Below are positions 34,037 to 44,186 of a stretch of DNA of 64,000 bases, piece after piece; the first letter of the stretch is position 1; each line of letters opens with the position of its first letter. Where the stretch lies: contig CM061139.1 of NCBI GenBank assembly GCA_030789695.1, forward strand, positions 9,191,878 to 9,255,877, read 5' to 3'. The notes beneath the pieces are model-generated. The model was given only the letters and a program-made list of their open reading frames with translations, made no database searches and was not told the DNA's origin. Source of the DNA: Scilla litardierei (Eukaryota > Streptophyta > Magnoliopsida > Asparagales > Asparagaceae). Made by a program: the position numbers and the translations under genes.

Positions 34037-34604
34037 GGATGAGGACGCGGAGGTTGAGGACGAGGCTATTGAGGAGGACACAGAGGATCGACAGTTAGAT
34101 CTAGCGGAGGTCTCTCTTAACTCTGTGATAGGGTTCACACCTAACCATACCATGAAGTTGATGGGACATATTGGTGACCATGAGGTGACAGTTCTCATAG
34201 ACAGTGGGACGACCCACAATTTCATCTCCATGAGGGTAGTGTAACAGCAGGGGCTACAGCTAGTAAACACTGGCAGTTTTAGTGTGATGATGGGGACGAG
34301 CAAGAAGGAGATCAGCAGGAGTGTATGCCGAGGACTGGTGCTGACTTTACAGAAGATACAGATAATAGCAGATTTCTTGCCTCTAGATTTGGGCATCACA
34401 GATATCATTCTGGGCATGACTTGGCTGCAGACGTTGGGGGAGATGAAGGTGAACTGGAAGCTTCTCAGGATGGAGTTTCAGGAGGACGGGAGAGCAGTGG
34501 TGTTGCAGAGGGACCCCAGTCTGTGCAGAGTGCTGGTTTCCCTAAAGACCATATTATGTACCATCCAGGCAGAGGGGGAGGCTTTCTGGTGGAGCTGCAC
34601 ATGA
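34037..34604 (+). pseudogene. pol: GYB aspartic protease region
   Basis: The acidic segment EDEDEDAEVEDEAIEEDTED precedes HTMKLMGHIGDHEVTVLIDS and the active site DSGTTHNFI (around 34200-34226). A TAG-like break follows at 34242, then the segment LGITDIILGMTWLQTLG (34284-34604), the end of the protease domain. The DSG active site is intact, but the frame is not. Confidence 0.88.
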
Positions 34605-34666
34605 TGGCAGGAGAGGGTGGTGCTGATACAGGTAGGGAGCAACCAGTCCCACGAGAGGTGCAGTAG

Positions 34667-36040
34667 ATGCTGGAGCAATTTGGAGATGTTTTTCATGAGC
34701 CACGGGGTCTTCCTCCACCTAGGGACCACAAGTACGCTATAGTGTTGCGAGAGGGTGTGGCCCCTATCAGCGTCAGGCCCTATCGCTACCTCAGATACAG
34801 AAGGATGAAATATAAAGGATGGTGGCAGAGATGGTTCAAGCTGGTGTCATCCAGCCCAGTGTGAGTCCCTTCTCCAGTCCGGTGCTGTTGGTTAAAAAGG
34901 ATGGGAGCTGGTGCTTTTGCGTAGATTACAGAGCGCTGAACAATGAAACTGTGACAGACAAGTTTCACATTCCGGTGATTGACGAGCTTCTCGACGAGTT
35001 ACATGGGTCAGCCATATTTTCGAAGATAGACTTCAAATCAGGGTACCATCAGATCAGAATGAGAAAGGATGATGTCCCCAAAACGGCCTTCAGGACACAT
35101 AAAGGCCATTATGAATTCTTAGTTATGCTCTTTGGCTTGACTAACGCACTGGCGACGTTCCAGGCACTGATGAACAAGGTATTTCGTCCATATCTGAGGA
35201 GATTTGTACTTGTATTCTTTGACGATATCTTGGTATATAGCTGCTCGTTGGAGGAACACCTGGATCATTTGCAGATGGTGTTTCAGGAGTTACAGTACCA
35301 CCAGCTGTATGTGAATCGGAGGAAGTGCTTATTTGGACAGCCACAGGTAAAGTACTTGTGCTATGTGGTGTCCGTCGAGGGTGTTGCTACAGACAGGGCG
35401 AAGATTGCGACAATGTTGGACTTGCCGTGCCCCACCACTCTGAGGGGGTTGAGGGGGTTCCTAAGCCTCACAGGTTACTACCGGAGATTTGTAGAGGAGT
35501 ATGGTACGATCGCATGGCCACTCACGGAGTTGTTAAAGAAGGATCAGTTTGTGTGGAGCGACGAGGCAACACTTGCTTTTGAGGCCTTGAAGAAGGCCAT
35601 GACTACCGTACTAGTGTTGGCGCTGCCAAGACTTCTCGAGGCATTTTGTGGTGGAGGCTGATGACTCGGGTCATGAACTAAGGGCGGTACTGATGCAGGA
35701 GCAGCGTCCTATTGCTTACTACAACCAGGTGCTGACTGCGAGGGCCAGATTGAAGGCAGCTTATGAGAGGGAGCTGATGGCGATATTCCTGGCTATTATA
35801 AAGTGGAGGCCATACTTGGGAGATGCTTCTTAGTGCGCACAGATCAGAGGAGTCTCAAGTACCTGTTGGAACAGCGAATGGTGACAGAGGAGCACTAGAA
35901 GTGGCTGAGTAAGCTGATGGGGTATAGATTCGAGATAGAGTACCGCCCAGGGCTGGAGAATAAGGCTGCTGACGCTCTGTCACGGTGGGATGAAGATGTT
36001 CAGTTGGCGGCTATATCTGTTTCAGTGCTTTAGGACTGTG
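34667..36040 (+). pseudogene. pol: GYB reverse transcriptase and RNase H
   Basis: 34819-35661 is a 280-residue open reverse transcriptase piece: [55 protein letters not shown] and the catalytic FFDD in [12 protein letters not shown]. The preceding segment, [20 protein letters not shown], lies in a shifted frame at 34667-34864. RNase H follows at 35648-36030 with IAYYNQVLTARARLKAAYER, then a stop at 35831-35833 and further breaks. Catalytic motifs are kept while the frame is broken. Confidence 0.92.
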
Positions 36041-36045
36041 AGCCA

Positions 36046-37403
36046 GTGCAGAGGGAGGTCGAGGGGAACCAGGAGCTGGCAGACATTCGAGCGGCGCTTC
36101 TGCAGGGTTCAGCCGATCACCCAGGCTATTCCTTGCAGGATGGGAGATTGATTTATTGGGGACGCTTGGTGATACCGATGACTTCCACCCACATTCCAGC
36201 CATACTTCAGGAGTTCCATTGCAGCGCCGTGGGCGGGCATTCTGGGGTCCTCAAGACCTACCAGAGATTGGCCAGAGAGATATATTGGCGAGGAATGAAG
36301 AAGGATGTCTCGAAGATGGTGGCTGAGTGTGACGTATACCAGCGTCACAAATATATGGCGATGTCACCGGGGGGTTTACTGCAGCCTCTGTCCTTGCCCG
36401 AGCGAGTCTGGGAGGACATCTACATGGACTTTATAGATAGGTTGCCAAAGTCTGGGGGATTCTCGGTGATTTTTGTTGTGGTGGACCGCCTCAATAAGTA
36501 TGCGCATTTCATACCGCTTAAGCACCATTACAACACAGTTTCAGTAGCAGATGTCTTCTTGAGGGAGGTCATCCGCATACATGGACCACCAAAATCCATT
36601 GTCTCTGATAGGGACAAGGGCTTTTTGAGCAAATTCTGGCAGGAGCTTTTCAGACTGCAGGGGACAGTTCTGAGGTGGAGTACCGCCTACCATCCGCAGA
36701 TGGACGATCAGATGGAGGTCGTCAACCGGAGCATCGAGACTTACGGTGTTTCATCTCAGAGAGCCCGAAGGAGTAGGCCCGATGGCTGGCGTGGGCAGAA
36801 TATTGGTACAATACCTCTTATCAAACGGCAGCGCAGACGACGCCTTTCAGGATTTTGTATGATCGGGATCCCCATCTGCTACACTACGGGCAGGAGACGA
36901 CTCCAGTATCAGATGTGGAGCAGTATTTAGCAGAGCGGGACATGATTTTGGAGGAGCTGAAGCTTCATTTGGCCAGAGCTCAGCAGGTCATGAAGGCCTA
37001 CATCGCCGAGACGTACAGTTCAACGTGGGGGACATGGTATATCTGAAATTGCGCCCCTACAGGCAGAAGTCTCGCTCATTGAAGAAATGAGAAACTCTCT
37101 CCCCGGTATTTCGGTCCTTTTGAGGTAGAGGCCAAGGTGGGGCCAGTGGCTTATAGATTGAAGTTGTCATTATGATCAGTCATTCATCCGGTGTTTCACG
37201 TGTCCCAGCCGCGCCAGGCGATTGGAGATCATACACATTCTCCTTCGCTCCCGGAGACCTTGACTGAGGATATGGAAGTTTTACTGGAGCATGAGGAGTT
37301 GAATGGGGTGCGTAAGAGGGGGACTGGAGAGCGGGAGGTGTTGGTGCGATGGAAGGGCTTGCCGGAGCATGAGAGCACTTGGGAGTTGGTGAGCATCATA
37401 TGA
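36046..37403 (+). pseudogene. pol: GYB integrase and chromodomain
   Basis: The HHCC region GGHSGVLKTYQRLAREIYW and AECDVYQRHK (one Cys replaced by Tyr) lead to the core with IYMDFIDRLPKSGGFSVIFV, YAHFIPLKHHY, IVSDRDKGFLSKFWQELF and STAYHPQMDDQMEVVNRSIE. After a shift, 36855-37046 and 37191-37403 hold the C-terminal region and a chromodomain, REVLVRWKGLPEHESTWELV. The chromodomain aromatic residues (W, W) are kept. The GTGEREVLVRWKG segment matches plant chromoviruses. Confidence 0.92.
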
Positions 37404-37443
37404 CAGCAGTTTCCAGATTTTCACCTTGAGCACAAGGTGGCTC

Positions 37444-37457
37444 TTTTGGGGGAGTTG
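37444..37457 (+). promoter_or_regulatory. GYB polypurine tract
   Basis: TTTTGGGGGAGTTG immediately before the 3' LTR. Confidence 0.85.
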
Positions 37458-37802
37458 TGATGTGCTCATCACGTATTCGAGGCGGCGCACCAAATGAGGA
37501 GTCGGCTCAACCACTTGACTCAGGGACGTGTTCGCACCCTCATTAATTGATTTCTATCGTTTTATTAGAAATACGGGCAAACTTGTAATTTGTGTATTTT
37601 CGCAATTGGATATAATAGGGGGTGCGGCGGCCGGCCCTAGGGCATGCCAATTTTGAGATTTGAGTCGTCATCTTAGGGAAGAGTGCGGACGTCCTCTTAA
37701 CGGCGTCTTGGGAGGGTGGTTGCCCTTTAGAATTGTAACCAAAGTTATCATTTTTATCGTGGTTTCTTCAATAAAAGTTCAGATTTGCTTTCGAACCTAT
37801 CA
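37458..37802 (+). repeat. GYB 3' LTR
   Basis: 345 bp, TGATGTGCTCATCACG...CGAACCTATCA, followed by GAGAC. Confidence 0.95.
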
Positions 37803-37807
37803 GAGAC

Positions 37808-38540
37808 ACCCCCTCCTGTAGGACAATCACGTGCTCATGATCCCGTGGTGGTGGGAGACCATGCAGAGTCTGAAATCCCTCTCAAACTGGCGCATCAGCA
37901 GCTCCAACTCTGGCGGTATCTCCTGTTCCTATCGTCCATCCTGCTCCCCCTCAACTGATAACCCCTGAAACTCCACCAAAAACCTCCCCCAGACATCTAG
38001 AGGGATCTAGCCATGGTTTCGTAGGAAACCATGGAACTACACAAATTGGGGTCTCCCTGCAACACTACAGTCCTCCCTTCCTCCTGGTACTCCAGCTTGA
38101 GAAGCTTCCAATTCGTCTTCGTAACTCCCAGGGTCTGCAAACACTTCATACCAAAATGATGTCTGTGCTTCCCAGCTCCAGAGGTAGGAAGTCCGTCACT
38201 AGTTGCACCCTCTGAATGGTCAGAATCACTCCCCGACATACTCATTGGCTCCGTGCCACCTGGCCTGTCCCGAGCACCACTCTGAAACAGCCCGTGTCGC
38301 TGAGCTGCAATCAAGCCTCTCCACTAGCCTGCGAGAGATGAAGTTGTGCGTAGTCACACTGTCCACCAACATCGTGACATCCTGATTTGCAACGCACCGT
38401 GCCAACTTTATGGTGTTGTTCGGTGTGAATCCCCCACGGTGTTGAGCGATATATCTGCCATGTCCAAGTGTAGGTGCTCCTGATCCTCCTTCTCCCTTGC
38501 CTCAAGCTCCACCACAGTATCCTCGTCCTCATCATTCACT
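37808..38540 (-). pseudogene. pol: GYA protease and N-terminal reverse transcriptase
   Basis: This is the upstream part of the pol interrupted by GYB. The protease segment near 38320-38430 reads NQDVTMLVDSVTTHNFI on the minus strand, so the usual DSG is D-S-V. Toward 37808 lies the poorly kept segment before reverse transcriptase motif 1, including TLGVTKTNWKLLKLEYQEEG (38030-38140). Many stops. Confidence 0.78.
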
Positions 38541-38599
38541 GTCAGCAGCTGCAAGGTGCGGTCTCCACATCAGTGCCCTGGTGAGAACTTCTCGTCACA

Positions 38600-40160
38600 A
38601 TTGAAGCATAGGCTCTTAGCACTCTTCTCCCAAATTTAGACTCTGTCATCCACCGGATCTGCCCACTGGTCGTGCCTCTACACCCTTTTCTTTGCTGGCA
38701 GCTACTTCTGTGATCGCCTTCTGCCCACTGCAGGCGCCTGTCCTCAAAAAGAAGGTCCTCCCCATGCTCCTAGGGCTCTCCACTCGTCTGCCAATCTATC
38801 CTCCATCATCCTCGCTAGGCGCATCCGATCTAACAAGCCTCTGGGCCTCTGAATCCGCAACTCTGCCCTGATGGTGGGCTTCAGCCCCTTCATGAAGCAC
38901 ATCTCTAGGGATTCTCCTGAAACCCCACGGACACGTCCCGTCAACATCTTGAACTTCTTTATATATTCCCTGACCGTCCCTCCCGCCCCAAGGCATACAG
39001 CTTCTCATACAAGTCGCCCCCTTGAACCTTTCTAAACCTGTCCAGGAGGCATGTCGTGAACTCCCACGATCGGAAAGGGCTCTGCTGATGTGTACATCGG
39101 TACCATGATAGTGCCTCTCCCTTCAGGCACACCCCAACGGCCCTCAGCCACTCCGTCTCTTGAACTGGTGACACCTCGAAGTACAATTCGGCCCTATAGA
39201 TCCACCTGTCTGGGTCCTCTCTCTCAAATATATGCATCTTCAATTTTTTTACCATGCTCTCCGCAATAATCCCCATGTGCACCTCTCCCCTGATAATAGT
39301 CATGGCATCGTGACGGTGGAGGATCACGTACGTCATAATAGTCTCTAGCGGGGTCCCGATCCTCTTCATCAGCAATCTCCCAATCCGTTTCGCCCCAATC
39401 AGCTCTTCCATCCACGAAGTCCACACGGTCATCCTCGTGGTAGCGATTGTAGTTTTCAAACTCTGCGTCATGCCTTGGGGGTCTTCCTCCGTAGAAATTA
39501 GCGCCAAAATCCTCCCGAGGACCTTAAACCCATCGCCGAACCCATCGCGCTGTCCCATCCTCCTCTGGGCCGTCGGAGGGTCAACGTTAGCCCAGCGGCC
39601 CGGCAGCCCGACGACTGCAGCTTAGGACCAGGCGGGCAACCAGGGACTTGTGAGTGCCCTGGTGGGTTTGCCAAGGCTCGGCGAAGCCCTGGCGGCCCGC
39701 CAGGGTATTGCGATGGCCCTGGCGGCTTCACCAGGGTATTGCGATGGCCCTGGCGGCTTTGCCGGGGTGCTTCCGCCTCGGATTCGTCCCTTCGAAAGTC
39801 CTGGGGTCCCACGCCATGTTGTCACGTCTCTTCGTCTCCATGGAAGTTGTCTTCTTTCCCATTCGTTACCAGATTTGCGTCTGAAAGAAGCCCTTCGCGA
39901 AAAGGATCAACCTTGCCCTTCCCCTTCGCCAAAATCTTCGTCTTTTGTTCAGGATCTAGGGTTTCAGCTGAATCTGATTTCATCGCCTTGGTAAACGCCG
40001 CAAAATTCTGATTTGATTGATTTAGGGCTTCCATGATTTGCACGAACTTCCGATCCGTCTCGGCTCCTTGATCATCAATTTTCTTCTTGAGCTCTTTGAT
40101 TTTGCCTTCAAACTTCTCTTCCAACGTGTCGATTCTATGCTTGGATCTCGTAGTTGCCAT
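38600..40160 (-). pseudogene. gag: GYA gag, broken
   Basis: The start MATTRSKHRIDTLEEKFEGK (ATG at 40160) opens a coiled coil, followed by GLLSDANLV. A GC-rich Pro/Gly-linker occupies about 39590-39800, with reiterated CCAGGG and GGCCCTGG words. The capsid domain (38959-39270) has PDRWIYRAELYFEVSPVQET and CLLDRFRKVQGGDLYEKLYA; the piece 38744-38947 has RGVSGESLEMCFMKGLKPTI. A degenerate knuckle region follows near 38600. Frameshifts divide the pieces. Confidence 0.85.
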
Positions 40161-40170
40161 GTATCGACGT

Positions 40171-40185
40171 GCTCTGATACAAATT
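40171..40185 (-). promoter_or_regulatory. GYA primer-binding site, mutated
   Basis: Minus strand AATTTGTATCAGAGC: the tRNA-Met site TGGTATCAGAGC with one G changed. Confidence 0.85.
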
Positions 40186-40557
40186 TGATGCGGCCATGGT
40201 TTTGGAGAGATGAAAATATGATTTTTTATATGTGGAACAAGAAAAAAGATGTGAATTTTATTGGAATAATTCTGGAATAAAAGGATAACTAGCCCCAATT
40301 CGAGAAGATGTCTTTCTCCTAACTTTCGATTCGAGATGAAAATCTAAGATCTCCCGGCAAGGATCGTAGACACCTTTAGCAATAGTTTTCACAAGAATAA
40401 TCAAGCATAACCCCTCCTAGCAGGTCCTAGGCTAATTAAAAGGAAAAATTACAGATTTGGTCTTTTTACAAAAACCCACTCAAAGTTCAGAATTTACGAA
40501 ATAACCCTTGAATTTGCCGAATGCATGCGCCTCCTCCTATAGGTGATGATCGCATTA
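40186..40557 (-). repeat. GYA 5' LTR
   Basis: 372 bp; minus strand begins TAATGCGATC and ends CCGCATCA. Followed by AATAC (40558-40562). Confidence 0.9.
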
Positions 40558-40562
40558 AATAC

Positions 40563-41120
40563 AAAACAGAGAATACAACCTCATTCATTTTAACTGAAAG
40601 CACAAAAACATAGAATACAACGACGAAACCCATCGGCTTGTTTTGGTTAATACGAAAAATCTAAACTTTTACCGTAAAGATCAATGGCTGTAGAGGGGAA
40701 CGCAGGATGCAACTTGCAGAGGGGAACGAGGGATGCATCTGCGAAGTGGAACGACCGTGGTGAGGTGAGGGAAGAGGAACGCGATGGGGAACATATCAAA
40801 TTTAGATCCTCTACCGTGTTGAGCTTCGGAGGCTGTGTGTCATGTCGAGACGTGGAGCGTCGTGTTGAGACGGGGAAGAGGGACATAGTTATGCGTCGTG
40901 TCGAGACCAGGAGCGTCGTGTTGAGACGTGGGAAGAGGGACGCGGGTGCGCGTTGTGTTGAGACGAGGGAAGAGGGCGGCCAATAAAATTAGATCATTTG
41001 CGATTAAAACAGCAAATCAAGCAGATTAATTGAACAACCAAGATTAAGGGACGCATATAGTAAGTACACAGTGCGGCCGGACCTCAACAGAAAATTCCTC
41101 TTTTTAACATTTAATGTATA
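40563..41120 (-). repeat. DT2 right arm, outer part
   Basis: Reverse-complement match to 20800-21131 joined to 22712-22920. It contains reiterated GTCTCGACACGA-type words (GTGTTGAGACG on this strand), a small internal repeat in both arms. It shows the empty site for the solo LTR. Confidence 0.85.
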
Positions 41121-41277
41121 CATGCATACAAATATGTGTGTGTATGTATGTATGTAGACACATACATTAAGATATTTATTTTCGCATAATCCATATAATC
41201 CGCATAATCCACATATGTGCTATTCGTTTTTGGACTACATACATAATGAAACCGTCTTTTAGAACGCTGCTTGAAAA

Positions 41278-41366
41278 GCCCAAGGTAGGTTTGTGATTTT
41301 TCAAAAGTTCAAGATAATGTTTTGAAATCCGGCAAAAGCTTAAGATAGTTTCTTGAAAATTAGCCC
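41278..41366 (-). repeat. DT1 right terminal inverted repeat, outer piece
   Basis: Ends TTCTTGAAAATTAGCCC and mirrors 17811 onwards. DT2 inserted 97 bp from this end. Confidence 0.7.
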
Positions 41367-41374
41367 ATTATAGT

Positions 41375-41967
41375 ATATGTTAGTTTTTTATATTTGCAAT
41401 TTTTTCCCGGGTTCCATTTTTGACCTTGGTTCCACTAAGAAACTTGAAGTATAAGAGGAAAAGATAACCCAGAACGGTGGTTAACTTCAAAACCAGATGA
41501 ATCTATGTAGAAATTATCCTGTGTTGGAATATTTAATATGTCCTTTTATTTGAACTGCACAATTATAGATATGATCCCATAATGTAAAAACCATGTGTAA
41601 AACATCAGAGTGGATGAAAAATTGCTAAGTCATAAGAACATGAATGAAGAATAAATCTTTGTTTTAGGAATGGAAGCGCACGCATTGAGTTTTTATCGGA
41701 TAAGAACTTTGCCGCAATGATTTCATGGATCATGAATGGAGTTTTACTTTATACTGCTATGGTCTCATCAGAAGGTCCATAACAGTGTCTGGTTCCAATG
41801 AGCTTCTATATGCAACTAATTGTTCTAGTCAAGTACAAGCCCATCGATAGAACTTATGAACATGACATGCAAAGTATATAATAATGTGCATAAGACAAGA
41901 AGATGCGGGGATGAGGCATGGATGCATACACAGACTTTGGGCATGGGAACGGCATGGATGTGGACAC
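41375..41967 (+). other. Unassigned host DNA between DT1 and GYC
   Basis: About 590 bp with no recognised repeat. It would be the continuation of the SSB terminal intron or its 3' region. A TTTGTTTTAG acceptor-like site ends near 41669, but the sequence after it does not give the expected SSB C-terminus. GACAC at 41963-41967 is the GYC target copy. Confidence 0.4.
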
Positions 41968-42377
41968 TGATGCGTTTGGGGACTTTTGAGCGTATGGAGA
42001 CTTTTGGGCCCAATAGGGGCATTTTAGGAAATTCAGAAATTATGAGGGGCGTTCTCGTAAATTAGCAAATCTGTAAATTTTCTTATAGCCTAGAGCCGGC
42101 CCTAGTTTTTCCATGCTTGAATTGTTGAAGAAATCCCTTAGTTTATTTGTAGTCAATTTGATAGATATTTGTCTTAGAACTTTAGTTGGAGATTTAGGCT
42201 TTGATCTCAAATCAAAAGCTAGGAGTTTGCTTCTTCTCGAATTGAGGTATTTATCTTGTTATTTTCAGATATGAAAACTCAATAAAAATCCTATTTTTAT
42301 TCTCTTTCCACACATAAAAATCCCACCTTTGCTATAAAGATCGCATCTTTTGCCTACAAAACGCCCTAATCGCATCA
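41968..42377 (+). repeat. GYC 5' LTR
   Basis: 410 bp, TGATGCGTTTGGGGAC...CTAATCGCATCA; ends form the TGATGCG/CGCATCA pair. Confidence 0.93.
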
Positions 42378-42379
42378 AT

Positions 42380-42391
42380 TGGTATCATATC
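42380..42391 (+). promoter_or_regulatory. GYC primer-binding site, mutated
   Basis: TGGTATCATATC, the tRNA-Met site with changes in the last four bases. Confidence 0.8.
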
Positions 42392-42401
42392 GTGTTGATC
42401 C

Positions 42402-43500
42402 ATGGTGACTATGAGATCCAAGGAGAGAATCGACTTGTTAGAAGAGAAGTTGGAAAGGTTTGAAAGCAAATTTGAGGAAGAGATCAAAGAGATCACGGGC
42501 TCGGAAGAACAAGCAAGTCTTGCGGATCAAAGGTTCGCACAACTTAGGAGGCCATCCAAACAAAACACGACGACGACAAATCAAAGTTTAGCGGTGACGA
42601 AGCAAAGTTTGATGGAGGCGCTCGACGAAAAGTTAGATCCGGAGAAAAAGAGGCGACATTTGGCGAAGGAGAAGGAAAAAGACGAACTTTTTGACGAAGG
42701 GCTCCTCTCCGACGTCGATAACTACTTCGTGGAGGAATAGGAGGAAGCCGCGAGGGAGGAGCATCAACTTGGGAACCCCGGAAGCCTCCAACAAGTTCGG
42801 TTGGCCACATGGACATGCCGACAGGGCCGTCCGATTGCCTCGGGGGCCCGACAGCAGCAGCCACCCCGTCGGAGGGCCTGCCGGCCCCTTCTAGGGGGCC
42901 GACACGCCTCGTCGACCAGCCAGGAGGGCCCGCCGGCCCCTTCTGGGGGCCGATAGGCCCCTCCGACCAGCCAGGAGGCCCTGCCAACCAGTCAGAAAGG
43001 GCTGTCGGCCCCTTTTGGGGGCCGACAGGCCCTGCCGACCCCCCAGATGGGCCCGCCAACCCAGTTTGGGGGCTGACAAGCCCCGCCGCTCTATATGGAG
43101 GGCTCGTCGACCCATTTTGGGGGCCGACAGGCCCCGTCGAGTTTTCAGGAGTACCAGCTGGACCCGTCTGGGGGTCGACAGGCCCAGTTTCAGCCTCAGG
43201 ATGGTTCCATCGGATTTTTTCAGCCCTAAAGGAGCGCCGCAACAATTTTTTGGAGGTACTTCGACGCGCCTATAGCCCCCGAAAGGAATTTCTAGAGATT
43301 AGAGGGGAAACCAGAGCCCCTCCAGAGCGCCCCAGGAGAACTACGGTCTATACCATGAGAATGATCGTGGTGGTGGAGCAGGTTGGGGTGACACGACGTG
43401 AGAAGGTGCAGAGAGAGGAGCACATAATCCTACTACGGGTTATGGGTATGATGTGACTCATCCATTTCAGCAGCGACGCCAGGACCAACCACATGGGAGG
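42402..43500 (+). pseudogene. gag: GYC gag N-terminal region
   Basis: MVTMRSKERIDLLEEKLERF starts a coiled coil close to that of GYA (both share SKxRIDxLEEK). The conserved FDEGLLSDVDNYFVEE ends at a stop at 42738-42740, a one-codon nonsense in an otherwise continuing frame context. Downstream is the collagen-like Gly-Pro linker (42800-43200) and a short Arg-rich stretch. The start is set by the first ATG after the primer site. Confidence 0.8.
42800..43200. repeat. GC-rich minisatellite coding a Gly-Pro linker
   Basis: About six degenerate units of roughly 60 bp, each containing CCCCTTCTGGGGGCCGA-like and GGCCCxCCxAC words. In one frame it gives GGPAGPFWGPIGPSDQP-type repeats of about 20 residues. 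Opposite-strand translations are shadows. Confidence 0.75.
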
Positions 43501-43530
43501 GGAGCACCAGGAGGGGTCTCTGCAGAGAAC

Positions 43531-44186
43531 AGAGTGAGGAAGCTGAAGATGCCTATTTTTGAGGGTGAAGATCTCGATGCCTGGGTATACCGTGTGGATA
43601 GATATTTTGAGATGTCGATGGTACAGGATGGGGACTGGCTCAAGGTGGTGGGGGTCTACTTGGAGTGAGAGGCATTGGGATGGTTCCGATGGATACATCA
43701 GCATGGGCCTTTCCGTACTTGGGAGGAGTTCATTACTCTCATATTGGAGCGTTTTGGGGAAGTGCAAACTAGCGACGTGTATGAGAGGTTATATGCATTG
43801 ATGTAGGATGGAATAGTGATGGACTACATCAAGAAATTTTAGATGCTAGCTAGCAGAGTCCGTGGGGTGTTAGGAGAGTCCCTTGAGGGTTGTTTCATGA
43901 AAGGGTTGAAACCCACCATCAGATGTGAGCCGAGGATCCAGAATCCTGCAGATTTGCAAGAGAGGATGAATCTGGTAAGGATGGTGGAGGACCATTAGGA
44001 CGCGGAGAGGAAGGCTCGTGGGGCATGGGAAGGCTCTTCCTTTCGGGGGTAGGATCTTTTAGGGGGACAAAAGACGACCACAGGGTGAGCAACATCCACA
44101 GACGGGGCCGCAGCCAGTAAGGAGAAGGGTGTTGAGGCACGACCAGGGGCAGATACGTCGGATGACAGAGGCTGGGATACGAGAAA
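43531..44186 (+). pseudogene. gag: GYC gag capsid domain
   Basis: VRKLKMPIFEGEDLDAWVYR opens the Retrotrans_gag domain, continued by YFEMSMVQDGDWLKVVGVYL before a TGA at 43666. Past several further stops the same domain is recognisable: ILERFGEVQTSDVYERLYAL, GVLGESLEGCFMKGLKPTIR and RMNLVRMVEDH. The LARD interrupts at 44186/57553 before the zinc knuckle. Confidence 0.85.

Larger units (their letters stand above)
31939..37802 (+). mobile_element. GYB: chromovirus (Gypsy) inserted in GYA
   Basis: 5864 bp with LTRs 31939-32281 and 37458-37802 and perfect duplication GAGAC at 31934-31938 and 37803-37807. Contains tRNA-Met primer site, gag, protease, reverse transcriptase, RNase H, integrase, chromodomain and polypurine tract in Gypsy order. 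The LTRs differ at about 17 positions by eye. It is the best preserved Gypsy here but still has many stops and frameshifts. Confidence 0.96.
29054..40557 (-). mobile_element. GYA: chromovirus (Gypsy), split by GYB
   Basis: Two LTRs (29054-29428 and 40186-40557), flanked by AATAC at 29049-29053 and 40558-40562. On the minus strand the order is LTR, tRNA-Met-type primer site, gag, protease, reverse transcriptase, RNase H, integrase, chromodomain, LTR. GYB removes no sequence but splits the reverse transcriptase. All coding parts are decayed. Short LTRs and a chromodomain suggest a Reina/Galadriel-like chromovirus. Confidence 0.93.
19980..41269. mobile_element. DT2: giant palindromic DNA element carrying two MULE transposase copies
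   Basis: Ends CAATGTTCTAAAAGGC (left) and, in reverse complement, CAGCGTTCTAAAAGAC (right), with perfect eight-base flanks CTTGAAAA at 19972-19979 and 41270-41277. After removing the solo LTR, GYA and GYB, the element is two inverted arms of roughly 3.6-4.5 kb meeting near 25990. Each arm encodes a degenerate FAR1-type MULE transposase. The CA ends and eight-base duplication look hAT-like, whereas the coding content is MULE; the class is therefore open. Confidence 0.75.
17811..41366. mobile_element. DT1: long-TIR DNA transposon, non-autonomous, outermost shell of the nest
   Basis: The left end GGGCTAAATTTCAAGAAACT pairs with the right end, which in reverse complement reads GGGCTAATTTTCAAGAAACT. 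Similarity continues for about 100-190 bp with mismatches once DT2 is removed. Flanks are ATTGTAGT (17803-17810) and ATTATAGT (41367-41374), an eight-base duplication with one mismatch. Long TIRs suggest a Mutator-like element, but eight bases is short for that group. Without its insertions it is about 2.2 kb and has no transposase. Confidence 0.7.

Noticed and set aside
41669..41781. Last SSB exon after the TTTGTTTTAG acceptor-like site
   Set aside because: In the required phase it gives MEAHALSFYRIRTLPQ and a stop, which does not resemble the family C-terminus.
42809..43456. Collagen-like protein gene
   Set aside because: It lies inside GYC gag and is explained by a GC-rich minisatellite linker.
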